A DNA stretch of 64,000 nt, from assembly GCA_033283265.1 (NCBI GenBank), contig JAWMQN010000003.1:717150-781149 (forward strand). The letters are read 5' to 3'. The stretch comes from Mangrovimicrobium sp033283265. GTDB lineage: Bacteria; Pseudomonadota; Gammaproteobacteria; Pseudomonadales; Halieaceae. The notes beneath the pieces were generated by a model. It was not told the DNA's origin, searched no databases, and saw only the letters and a list, made by a program, of their open reading frames with translations. Both the position numbers and the translations under genes were made by a program. The first letter of the stretch is position 1; each line of letters starts with the position of its first letter. Positions 41,101-49,312 of this stretch are shown here, one piece after another.

Positions 41101-41857
41101 CACTTTTCACTGTTTCGGTGAGCTTTTTGGTGCAATTGAGAAGCTGCTTGAAAAAACTATAACCCACATGGCCGCACGGCATACACTTGCTTTTTGTCTG
41201 TCCTGTTGAGCCTAATTGAAGGAATGGCAGCGAGGGAGCTAGTAAGTGAACAGTAGCACCACTCTAAACATGTTGCTTAATGGCGCGATAGCTAATCATC
41301 CGTATATCCAACGAGTCTTTCGTGTTGCGACGCTTTAAATGGAGCGCGCTTTAGTGTGCTTTTAGATGGGCGACATATTCAATTAAATGGACGGCGCTGC
41401 GTGTTGAATGAAAATAGAATGTATTGGAAAGCCGCCGTTTGAGTGCCGCTTCGCTGTTACTTAAGGCGATTAAAGCTGCCTTAGTAACAAATGGTTGGGA
41501 GAAAAGCCTTATATTATACGAGCAATTGACATCCGGTCGGCTTTACTTTGTTCGGGTCTGAGGGAAGTATCTTTTAAGATGAAGGCTTCCGGGATGCGAA
41601 TGCCCTTTTTGGCGGTGTCGATGGCGGCTGGTGTTGACATGAGTAGAAATGCCAATCCATTCCCTTTGGTTGGGCGGCTATGTCGAATTTTTTGCCGCTG
41701 CAAGATAGCGATTATCCGTTGGGAAGAAGTGCGCAGGTTTAAAATTTAAGGAGAAGCATTAGTGACTATGACTATTTTAAGAAATTCAAAGATGGATGCG
41801 CCGGGGTCGCTGCGAGCTTGCCTAGACACGATTTTTGTGTGTTCTGGGAGCATTTAG
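41101..41857. other. AT-rich gap with no recognisable gene
   Basis: In these 757 bases I found only short open frames; the longest (41495-41749) gives an 84-residue peptide with no familiar motif and no ribosome-binding site. No IS ends or long repeats were seen. It may be the decayed remains of a former island gene between the two glycan operons. Confidence 0.5.
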
Positions 41858-42655
41858 GTGTTAGGCGCAGGATTGTGGAGGAGAGCGCGTCACGCGGCGC
41901 GTCAGCTTGATGCGCAGTTCTGGAATACACTGCGTGAGCACTCGCTCGCGAACGATGCTGGAGCGTTAGTTTACGACATCGGATTCCACATTGGCCAGGA
42001 TACCGATCTGTATCTAAGCAAAGGTTTCAGGGTGGTCGCAGTGGAAGCGGACCCAGTACTCGCAGAAATGGGGCGGATAAAGTTTCATAGGGCTGTGTCT
42101 GAGGGAAGGCTCGTCATAGTTAATTGTGGTGTGGTCGCCTCTGACGATTTCGAACCCCAAGTATTTTTCGTAAATGAGAAGATTTCCGAGTGGTCTTCCT
42201 TTGATAAGCAACTCGCGTGCAGGGAGAGTTCCCCGTTTCACGAAGTATTAATTCAGGGCCGCACCTTGGCCACCATAATGCGCGAGTTTGGCGAAGCGTA
42301 TTTTGTAAAAATTGATATAGAAGGCTATGACCATATTGCATTGGATTCGTTGCTTAGTGCTGATTTTAGGCCGCGTTATATCTCCGTCGAAAACGGTAAC
42401 AAAAACATGCTTTCTGCCCTGGAGAATGCCGGATACGGTCGGTTCAAATACGTGCAGCAAAGAGATGTGCCGCGACAGATTCCTGTTTTTCCTCCCAAAC
42501 ATGGAAAGTATATAAAGCGTGTGTTTTCATTGGGATCAAGTGGTTATTTTGGCGAGGAGGCTCCGGGCGAATGGGTAAGCGTCGATGTGATTAAGGAGCA
42601 GATCGCGAGAGTGTGGGATCTGAAGGGGGGATGGCAAGGCACCAGAGCATGTTGA
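41858..42655 (+). CDS. FkbM-family methyltransferase
   Basis: SAM-dependent methyltransferase (265 aa) of the FkbM type, which O-methylates sugars in surface glycans. VYDIGFHIGQDTDLYLSKGF (about 39-58) is the SAM-binding motif I, VVAVEADP motif II, and YFVKIDIEGYDHIAL the conserved FkbM core. The start is GTG with GGGAG eight bases before it. It lies in the AT-rich part of the island, before a GT2 gene. Confidence 0.88.
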   Translation: MLGAGLWRRARHAARQLDAQFWNTLREHSLANDAGALVYDIGFHIGQDTDLYLSKGFRVVAVEADPVLAEMGRIKFHRAVSEGRLVIVNCGVVASDDFEPQVFFVNEKISEWSSFDKQLACRESSPFHEVLIQGRTLATIMREFGEAYFVKIDIEGYDHIALDSLLSADFRPRYISVENGNKNMLSALENAGYGRFKYVQQRDVPRQIPVFPPKHGKYIKRVFSLGSSGYFGEEAPGEWVSVDVIKEQIARVWDLKGGWQGTRAC

Positions 42656-42795
42656 TGAGATACACGGATGGTTTGACCTGCACGCTCGCCATAGCAGTGT
42701 CGAATGAGGTTCCCGGCAGTTAGATGTTTTGCCCACGCGGGTGGAGCGACGCTAGGGGATGTTTCGAGTATAGAAAAAGATGAGTTCAAAATTCT

Positions 42796-43764
42796 ATGAT
42801 CAAACTTAGCGACTTACCTGCCCCGCTCCACCCCGGAACCGGTTGGCCTTGGAGTCAGGATGTTGAGGTTTCCGACGAGTTCGACGTGGATTTGCCGCCT
42901 ATCACCATCGTGACTCCCTCCTATAACCAGGGGCGGTTTATCGAAGCGACTATCCGATCGGTGCTATTACAGGGGTATCCTCGTCTCCAGTACATAATTA
43001 TGGATGGCGGGAGTACGGACGAGACAGTCGCTGTTATTCACAAGTATGCAGACTGGATTGATCTATGGGTCAGTGAGCCAGACGGTGGTCAAAGCAACGC
43101 GATAAACAAGGGTTTTGTGCAGGCAACGGGCGATGTAATCAACTGGTTGAACTCCGACGACATTCTGCGGCCTGGCGCACTGTTCCAGGTGGCCCGGGCT
43201 GCAAACCTGCACCCGGATGCGGGGGTCTGGACTGGTAGTTGCCAATTGATCGACGAGGTTGGCGAGCCGATTCGTATAGTTAAATCGCGAGTGAACACGG
43301 CGAGCAGTTTCGCTTTCTGGGGCAACCCATTCGACGACGAAGACGCGCGTGGTTGGATTCCTCAGCCCTCCTGCTTTTACCGTCGGACGTTATTCAATGA
43401 GGTTGATGGAGTGCGCGAGGACCTGCGTTACACAATGGATGTCGAACTCTGGCTGAAAATGGCTGGACGGGCCCGCTTTCACGTCATGCCGGAGGTTCTG
43501 AGTAGCCTGCGATGGCACGATGACACCATCACCCTTGAAGATTATCCGGCGAGAATGGTGGAGCACGTCGGAATTGCGTGGGACCATGGTGATAGGGCCG
43601 CAGCCAGGGAAAAAATTGTGGAGTATGGCGTAGCCGAACTGCGCTCGCAGTTTCTCGGGCTGGAAGTTCGCGAATTCACAGTGCTTGTCGCGACCTGGCT
43701 GTATCGGCGTTTGATAAAGCAACCCCTGGGTGCGCTTGTGCCTAGGCGGTCTCGTGCGCAATAG
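42796..43764 (+). CDS. Family 2 glycosyltransferase
   Basis: GT-A fold glycosyltransferase (322 aa). ITIVTPSYNQGRFIEATIRSV at about 37-57, MDGGSTDET nucleotide-binding loop, LNSDD metal motif at about 117, and a C-terminal W-x-D-x-like acceptor region (TMDVELWLKMA). It adds a sugar to the surface glycan; donor unknown. G+C rises here relative to the genes before it. It converges with the next GT2 gene, with three bases between stops. Confidence 0.92.
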   Translation: MIKLSDLPAPLHPGTGWPWSQDVEVSDEFDVDLPPITIVTPSYNQGRFIEATIRSVLLQGYPRLQYIIMDGGSTDETVAVIHKYADWIDLWVSEPDGGQSNAINKGFVQATGDVINWLNSDDILRPGALFQVARAANLHPDAGVWTGSCQLIDEVGEPIRIVKSRVNTASSFAFWGNPFDDEDARGWIPQPSCFYRRTLFNEVDGVREDLRYTMDVELWLKMAGRARFHVMPEVLSSLRWHDDTITLEDYPARMVEHVGIAWDHGDRAAAREKIVEYGVAELRSQFLGLEVREFTVLVATWLYRRLIKQPLGALVPRRSRAQ

Positions 43765-43767
43765 CCT

Positions 43768-44931
43768 CTAATGGTGAGGTGTTGTGAATTTCCTTTTGTA
43801 GTAGCGCAAGTCCTGAAACAGAATCTTCCAAAAGTGGGTCGGAGCTTGCGCGGTTCTCAGCTTTTTCACGAGGTAGCGAAACGCCAGAATTCGACCTGTT
43901 GCTGAGAAGCGCTTCAGTTGTAGCAAACGAGTGAAGTCGGGGGCGTTCTTGTCGGGGGCTGCAATCAAGCTGTTTGTGCGTAGCTCGGCAGTATAGAGGT
44001 TTGCTTCTGTTTTATAGTCTTTGTCATTTGCCTGCAGCCATCCAAGTATCTCGTCGATTATTGTTCGTAGCTCACCAGCCTGGGTCTCGTGACCAAGTCT
44101 TTGCATGGGCAGCAGTGCCCTCACTGCCGCCGCCGCTATGGCTACTGCGTAGGCCGCTTTCCTGGTGTTCGGAGGGAGTTCCCCCTGCTGAAAGGCTCTG
44201 TACGCCCTCTGCACCATCTTGACGTCGTGAATGGATTGATTGTGATTGTTTGCTGACATGCTGCTGGCATGTTTTCGATAAAGCACCTCGCCACGAGATT
44301 CGATCGCTGGCATCCCATGCTTACACATCATCCGCAACCAGAAATCGTAATCTTCACAAGCCTTCAGTTCGATATCGAATCGAAGTGCTGGATTGTGGAG
44401 GGCGGCTGTCCGAACGAGAAAGGCGTGGGGTGGCGCTATGTTGGTATAGACAAATGCTTCTGGAAGATCTTCGGTATCAGGCAAGCTCCAGTCGAGGAAG
44501 TGACGATTCATCCAGGCTGCGCCCTGACTTTTACCCTCGTGCAAAAGCCTGAAAGAACAACATGCAAATGCTGCCTGCTCTAGTTTCTCGAGGCGGTTGA
44601 CTCGATGCTCGATAGCTGTGTGGCCAAGCAGGTCGTCGGAATCGAGAAACTGCAGATATTTTCCGGTTGCCAGTGCAATTCCGGAATTACGAGCTGCCGA
44701 GAGACCTTGGTTGTGCTGGTAGTGATAGCGAAGGCGATTGCCAAATGTTTCGACAACCTCGCGAGTATTATCGGTAGATCCATCGTCGATAATAATTAGC
44801 TCGATCTGCTGGTAGCTTTGCTGGAGTACGCTGTTGATTGTCGCGGGAAGAAAGCGGGCGTAGTTGAAGGTCGGGATAACTATAGAGACGAGTGGCCGAT
44901 GCTCGGCAAGCAATGTTGTTCCTGGCTTCAT
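43768..44931 (-). CDS. Family 2 glycosyltransferase
   Basis: GT2 enzyme (387 aa): VSIVIPTFNYARFLPATINSV at the N-terminus, IDDGSTDNT, the LDSDD metal motif and CEDYDFWLRM acceptor segment. The C-terminal ~150 residues are a helical extension with no clear function. Weak ribosome-binding site. A second minus-strand glycosyltransferase gene ends 201 bases upstream, so the two could share a transcript. Confidence 0.9.
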   Translation of the reverse strand: MKPGTTLLAEHRPLVSIVIPTFNYARFLPATINSVLQQSYQQIELIIIDDGSTDNTREVVETFGNRLRYHYQHNQGLSAARNSGIALATGKYLQFLDSDDLLGHTAIEHRVNRLEKLEQAAFACCSFRLLHEGKSQGAAWMNRHFLDWSLPDTEDLPEAFVYTNIAPPHAFLVRTAALHNPALRFDIELKACEDYDFWLRMMCKHGMPAIESRGEVLYRKHASSMSANNHNQSIHDVKMVQRAYRAFQQGELPPNTRKAAYAVAIAAAAVRALLPMQRLGHETQAGELRTIIDEILGWLQANDKDYKTEANLYTAELRTNSLIAAPDKNAPDFTRLLQLKRFSATGRILAFRYLVKKLRTAQAPTHFWKILFQDLRYYKRKFTTPHH

Positions 44932-45132
44932 GTCTGAGCGACGTGGTTAACCCAGTGGTTCACGATTAGCATGCGAGGCGGACCGTGCCTGCTCGGTTGG
45001 TGTCCAATTGCGAAGAAGTCGATGCAAATCCGCCCCGCTGCTTCACTTGTATTTAATACGGGGAACGGTGCTTCCAAAACGCGGCTGTGGATGTAGATGT
45101 CGCGGTACTGGCTTCTGTATTGCCGCATTCTC

Positions 45133-46080
45133 CTAACCCGCAGCAAAATTCTCGCTCAGGCGACTATTGCGATAGTCCACCCACCCGTGCCAGATTCCGC
45201 GAAAGGTCGCGGCAACCTGTCCCTGTCGCTGCTTTTCGTAAATCAGAGTGAAGCCCAGGCGCATGATCATGCTGACGGTGGTCAGGCAGGCCCAGGGAAT
45301 GCCTCCGGACAAGAGTGCATTCCAGATACGATTGCGGCAATCGTAGTATCGCCGCCAGGGGGCCATTTCCAGGCAGTAAAACTTCCACCCCAGGAAATTG
45401 ACGATGTAGCGTGGGATCGCCGGGTGGATCACCACGCTGTCGCGTATCTGCCACAATCGGCCGCCTTCAGATTTTATCCGGATACAGTATTCGACGTCGT
45501 CACCGGATATGAAATAGCACCGATTGGGCAGACCGATTTTTCGTACTGTCTGGGTGCTGAACATCATGCCCAGAAAAGGCAGCATCTTGACATTGTTCTG
45601 CGGGTCCAAGTCGCTGCGTTGTGCAATGGGTGCACCGCTGCGACGGCCATCCTTCAGCACGGGTGCGGGCCAGCAGAGCGTTTCGTTATCACTGCCCTTG
45701 GCAATGGCCACGCTACCGTAGGCATCTTGCGGGTTCGAAGCTGAGTCGAGGAGGGAGCGCAAGGCCCCGGGTTGGGGGATCGCGTCATCGTCGCTGCACC
45801 ATATCCAGTCGACATCCAACTGCAACGCGTAATTCACACCGGCATTGAAGCCGCCCGCACCACCCAGGTTGTTGGGCATGCGGACCACGTGCAGGGCAGA
45901 TGGGTCTGCTGTTACCAACTGAGAGAGGTAGTCTGCGGTGCTGTCGGCCGAATCGTTATCAACCACGACGAGATGGTCATACTCACTGCGCATATCGAGC
46001 AGGGCACCAACAGTCTTCTCCAAATCCTGCCGCCTGTTATAGGTTACCAGGACCACTGCCAGGGACTTCTTGTTATTCAT
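45133..46080 (-). CDS. Family 2 glycosyltransferase (galactofuranosyl/rhamnosyltransferase-like)
   Basis: GT2 protein (315 aa) of the GlfT2/rhamnosyltransferase type. AVVLVTYNRRQDLEKTV opens the domain, followed by VVDNDSADST, NNLGGAGGFNAGV and the WCSDDDA metal motif; a C-terminal hydrophobic stretch (LLSGGIPWACLTTVSMIM) may touch the membrane. The NNLGGAGGFN motif points to furanosyl or rhamnosyl transfer. Divergent from the GT4 gene that begins near 46247. Confidence 0.9.
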   Translation of the reverse strand: MNNKKSLAVVLVTYNRRQDLEKTVGALLDMRSEYDHLVVVDNDSADSTADYLSQLVTADPSALHVVRMPNNLGGAGGFNAGVNYALQLDVDWIWCSDDDAIPQPGALRSLLDSASNPQDAYGSVAIAKGSDNETLCWPAPVLKDGRRSGAPIAQRSDLDPQNNVKMLPFLGMMFSTQTVRKIGLPNRCYFISGDDVEYCIRIKSEGGRLWQIRDSVVIHPAIPRYIVNFLGWKFYCLEMAPWRRYYDCRNRIWNALLSGGIPWACLTTVSMIMRLGFTLIYEKQRQGQVAATFRGIWHGWVDYRNSRLSENFAAG

Positions 46081-46246
46081 CGAAGTTGCATTTGCCGCTT
46101 GTATTTAACAGTCGTAGGCCGCAGTTTATCCGTCGTGCCGAGGAAATGCATCGTTACAGGTTCCATATCTGTCGAAATGTACAATTGGTCGCACCGGATC
46201 AAAGGGGGAAGAGGCAATACAAACAACATGCAATAACAGCCGGTTA

Positions 46247-47335
46247 TTGTGGGTCTGCAAGTCGCGCTATATGAACCACGATGTCATCTCTGATCGCTAT
46301 GCGCGCTTGTTTGAACTCCCGCAGCAATTGAACTTGATGGGGGATGTCGTTGCAGTGTGCCTGAGCTATCGGTTGCATCGCGACCAGCCAATACCGCAGG
46401 GTCTTTTGCCCACCTGGCGGCGGTTGAATTTGCCGCGGAGCCTGTTGATCGGTTGGATCTTCCAGCTGATGGGTATGGCAAGAGAGCTTCGTCCAGGAGT
46501 TGTAGTCGCCAGTTCGGACTGCCTGTGTGTCATCGTCGGAGCATGGCTGGCGAAAATCGTTGGTGCGCAGTTCTACGCCGACCTTTACGACGAGTACGAC
46601 ACTTTCGGGCTTGCCCGCATTCCCGGTATGCGCTGGCTCTATCGCCGCGCTTTGCAGGCGGCCGATGGCATTATCGCGGTGAGTGAAACACTCGCGGAGG
46701 ACCTCCGTGAGCAGTATCCAGGCAAGCCGGTAATGCTGCTGGAAAGTACGATCGATTCCTCGGTGTTCTACCCGCGTCCGGTGGAGGAAAGTCGGGAGCA
46801 TCTTGGCTTGCAGCGCTTCGCGGGCAGGAAGCTGGTTGGCCTGTGTGGTGGTCTCAACCGCTTCCATGGTGCGGATGTGAGCTTCCAGGCGATTCGGGAC
46901 CTGGCCGCCCGGCGAGAGGATGTGGTGTTTGTACTGGCTGGTCGAGCCTTTCCTGAGTGTCCGCTACCGGAGGGGGAGAACGTTGTTTTCCTGGGTATGC
47001 TGCCGCACGCCGATATGCCCTGGTTCTACTCCGCCATGGACGTGGTCATGGTGCCGCTTTCCGATACTCGTTTTGGCTACTACGCGTTCCCGCAGAAGGC
47101 CTACGAGGTGCTGGCCTGCCGCCGCCCGGTTGCAGCGGCCAATGTCGGTGCCCTGGGGCGCCTGTTTGAAGCCCTCCCCTCCGCCCGCTACCAGCCGAAC
47201 TCCCCCGACGACCTGCTGCAGATTATCGAAGGCCAGTTGGAACACCCCGCGATCCTTGAGGTGGATATCCTGACCTGGGCTGATCAGGCGGCCAGGCTGG
47301 CGAAATTTACCGGTCTGGAAAAAGGGGTGGACTGA
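46247..47335 (+). CDS. Family 4 glycosyltransferase, start uncertain
   Basis: GT-B glycosyltransferase (362 aa from the TTG at 46247). DVISDRYARLFELP is a signature of a GT4 subgroup; the C-terminal FPQKAYEVLACRRPVAA holds the donor-binding glutamates. Homology appears to run upstream of this TTG in the same frame (NNSRLLWVCKSR). The only nearby ATG, at 46228, is in another frame and meets a stop after two codons; removing one C after ATG would give MNNSRLLWVCKSR. So the natural start may be lost through a one-base insertion, or a non-ATG start is used. GGGGGAAGAGG at 46204-46214 could be its ribosome-binding site. Confidence 0.82.
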   Translation: MWVCKSRYMNHDVISDRYARLFELPQQLNLMGDVVAVCLSYRLHRDQPIPQGLLPTWRRLNLPRSLLIGWIFQLMGMARELRPGVVVASSDCLCVIVGAWLAKIVGAQFYADLYDEYDTFGLARIPGMRWLYRRALQAADGIIAVSETLAEDLREQYPGKPVMLLESTIDSSVFYPRPVEESREHLGLQRFAGRKLVGLCGGLNRFHGADVSFQAIRDLAARREDVVFVLAGRAFPECPLPEGENVVFLGMLPHADMPWFYSAMDVVMVPLSDTRFGYYAFPQKAYEVLACRRPVAAANVGALGRLFEALPSARYQPNSPDDLLQIIEGQLEHPAILEVDILTWADQAARLAKFTGLEKGVD

Positions 47336-47340
47336 CTTCC

Positions 47341-48537
47341 TCAGCCCCCGGCGGCGATCGTGTCGAATACTTGCTGGAACTTTTTGCTCACTACTCGCCA
47401 GTCGAAGTGCTGCAGGATGGTCGCTCGTCCACTCTCCCCGAGTAATCCGCACTGTGCCGGTGAACTGAGCAGATCACAGATCGCCCTGGCCAGTTCCCCC
47501 GGGTCCCGTTGGGGCACCAGAGTGCCGTTGCTGCCATCCTCGACCAGGTCCCGTGCACCGGGATAGTCAGAGACTACCGTCGCGCAGCCACAGGCCATGA
47601 CTTCCATCACGGCAACGGGCGCGCCCTCCTGGTCGCCGTTGTCGGTAACGATGGAGGGAATGACCGCGACAGCGGACTGCCGCAGGTGGTCGGGTATCGC
47701 GTGATTGGGCACTGCGCCGAGGAAATCGAGAGCGGGCGATATGCCCAGATCCTCAGCCACTTCCTCCAACTGGCTTCGCAGCGGGCCGTCGCCAATGATC
47801 TTGAGCCTTACGGTGGGGTGGCTCTCGAGCACCGCCGGCATGGCCTTTAACAGGTACTCAATACCCTTTTTATCCACCAGGCGCCCGACAAAAATCAGCC
47901 CCTCCCGCGGCGCGCCCACCGGAGGTGGCACGAATATCTCCTGCGCATCCACCCCCATGGGAATGACGCTGATCTTGTCCGCGGGCACGCCGAGCTCGAT
48001 CGCCTTGTCGCGCATCGCCGTGCTCACCACGGTCAGGTGTTGGGCGTGGCGCACGATCCACTGTTTCAGGCGTGAGAACAACGGCCCTTTGAGGGCGAAC
48101 AGGTCGCCGCCGTGGGAGGTGATGACTACTGCAGGCTTACGTCGGGACAGCGCCCGCGCGAGCAGGGCAACGAAGCCCTGGGGGATCACCCAGTGGGCGT
48201 GGACCAGGTCATACTCGTTGCGGCGCAGCAGCCGGGTTACCAGCCAGAGCTGGCTGGCGAGGAAGAAGGGAATCAGCAGCGCCAGCCAGGGCTGGCGCCG
48301 CAGGTTGGGCAGGATGCCGCCCTCGTAGGCCAGGCGCTCCCAGCGCTGCGGGCAATAGCGGTAGCGGTAGACGTCGAGTGGGCCCATCCGCTCGCGGGTG
48401 CTGGCCCCGGCAAAATGGGGGGCGACGATATCGATCTGGTTGCCGTCGGCGAGGTGGTTGGACAGGTTCTGGACGAAGGCCGGTTCGGTATCGTCTGGCC
48501 AGCGCGGGAAGGTGGAGGTGAGTACCAGTAGCCGCAT
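47341..48537 (-). CDS. Family 4 glycosyltransferase
   Basis: GT-B enzyme (398 aa) of the GT4 group. MRLLVLTSTFPRW start, HAHWVIPQG, VGRLVDKKGIEYLL and EGAPVAVMEVMACGCATVVSD (E-x7-E donor motif). Probably adds an alpha-linked hexose to a lipid-linked intermediate in the cytoplasm. The frame is open upstream, but the ATG at 48537 overlaps the stop of the methyltransferase gene (TAATG), so it is the last gene of the SGNH-dxs-methyltransferase-GT4 operon. Confidence 0.93.
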   Translation of the reverse strand: MRLLVLTSTFPRWPDDTEPAFVQNLSNHLADGNQIDIVAPHFAGASTRERMGPLDVYRYRYCPQRWERLAYEGGILPNLRRQPWLALLIPFFLASQLWLVTRLLRRNEYDLVHAHWVIPQGFVALLARALSRRKPAVVITSHGGDLFALKGPLFSRLKQWIVRHAQHLTVVSTAMRDKAIELGVPADKISVIPMGVDAQEIFVPPPVGAPREGLIFVGRLVDKKGIEYLLKAMPAVLESHPTVRLKIIGDGPLRSQLEEVAEDLGISPALDFLGAVPNHAIPDHLRQSAVAVIPSIVTDNGDQEGAPVAVMEVMACGCATVVSDYPGARDLVEDGSNGTLVPQRDPGELARAICDLLSSPAQCGLLGESGRATILQHFDWRVVSKKFQQVFDTIAAGG

Positions 48538-49292
48538 TACACTCCTGGCTTGCGTAACAGCCAGATCATCGGTGAGGCCCAGCGGGCCATGCGCGTCATC
48601 AAGCTGGCCGCCATGCGAACTGCCGACCCTGCTGGCAGCATGTAGTCCACACCGAACTTCTCTGGCTCCGCCGTGACCTTCGCCGTGTAGTCGACGATCT
48701 CGAAGGCCTGGCACATCTGCCTGAGCGTTCGCGGCGTGAAGTGCAGTTCGTGGTAGTGGTCGCCGCGGCCGGCGAGCCGCAGGTAACGGTGTGCCAGCGG
48801 GCGCGGGATGACTGACAGAAGCGGCAGCCTGTAGTGGGGCTCCATGAGCATGAGGCGGTTGTTGCCCGCGAAGTAGCAGAAACCGCCCGGCCGCAGCACC
48901 CGGTAAATCTCCTGGAACATGGTCGCCGCATCCGGCACGTGCTCGTAAATCTGCGTGCACACCACGATGTCGCAACAGGCATCCGCCAGCGGCAGTTGCA
49001 TGGCGTCGCCGGGGCGGAAGTCCAGGTTGGATTTGTTGAAGCTCTTTTGCGCGTGAGCCATCGCGGTCTCGTCGATATCCAGGCCCAGCACGCTGCCGAA
49101 GTGGTCGGCGAGGAAGTTATCGATGATCCCGCTGGAACTGCCGACATCGACGAGGTCGAACTGGCGCAGCGAATCCCTGCCGGCGAAATCCTCGCACACC
49201 CGCAGGATGGTCTCCGCCTTGCGAACGAGCTTCTGGTCGTCGAAAACGGCGGGTTTGAGTTCTGAGTAGTTGTACTGGTAGTCGCGTTCCAT
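48537..49292 (-). CDS. Class I SAM-dependent methyltransferase
   Basis: Methyltransferase (251 aa) with motif I DVGSSSGIIDNFLA (about 49-62), LGLDIDE for ribose binding, and VVCTQIYEHVPD as motif IV of the UbiE/Methyltransf_11 type. A C-terminal tail with two hydrophobic patches could bring it near the membrane. Its place between dxs and a GT4 gene suggests a role in glycan or lipid-linked sugar modification; a role in quinone synthesis cannot be excluded. It starts 20 bases after the dxs stop. Confidence 0.85.
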   Translation of the reverse strand: MERDYQYNYSELKPAVFDDQKLVRKAETILRVCEDFAGRDSLRQFDLVDVGSSSGIIDNFLADHFGSVLGLDIDETAMAHAQKSFNKSNLDFRPGDAMQLPLADACCDIVVCTQIYEHVPDAATMFQEIYRVLRPGGFCYFAGNNRLMLMEPHYRLPLLSVIPRPLAHRYLRLAGRGDHYHELHFTPRTLRQMCQAFEIVDYTAKVTAEPEKFGVDYMLPAGSAVRMAASLMTRMARWASPMIWLLRKPGV

Positions 49293-49312
49293 GCGCTCGT
49301 GACCAGCGGGTA

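Larger units (their letters stand above)
35691..42655. other. AT-rich polysaccharide island, first half
   Basis: Base composition changes sharply here. The 60-base line at 36421 has 27 G+C, while the line at 52441 has 45. The stretch covers the flippase, aldolase, KdsB-like, HAD and GT42-like genes, an empty 757-base gap and the FkbM gene. Codons use many A/T third positions, unlike the flanking core genes, so the block was probably acquired by transfer. No integrase, tRNA edge or direct repeat was found. Confidence 0.75.

Noticed and set aside
41495..41749. 84-codon open frame in the island gap
   Set aside because: No ribosome-binding site, no known motif, and the amino acid order looks random.
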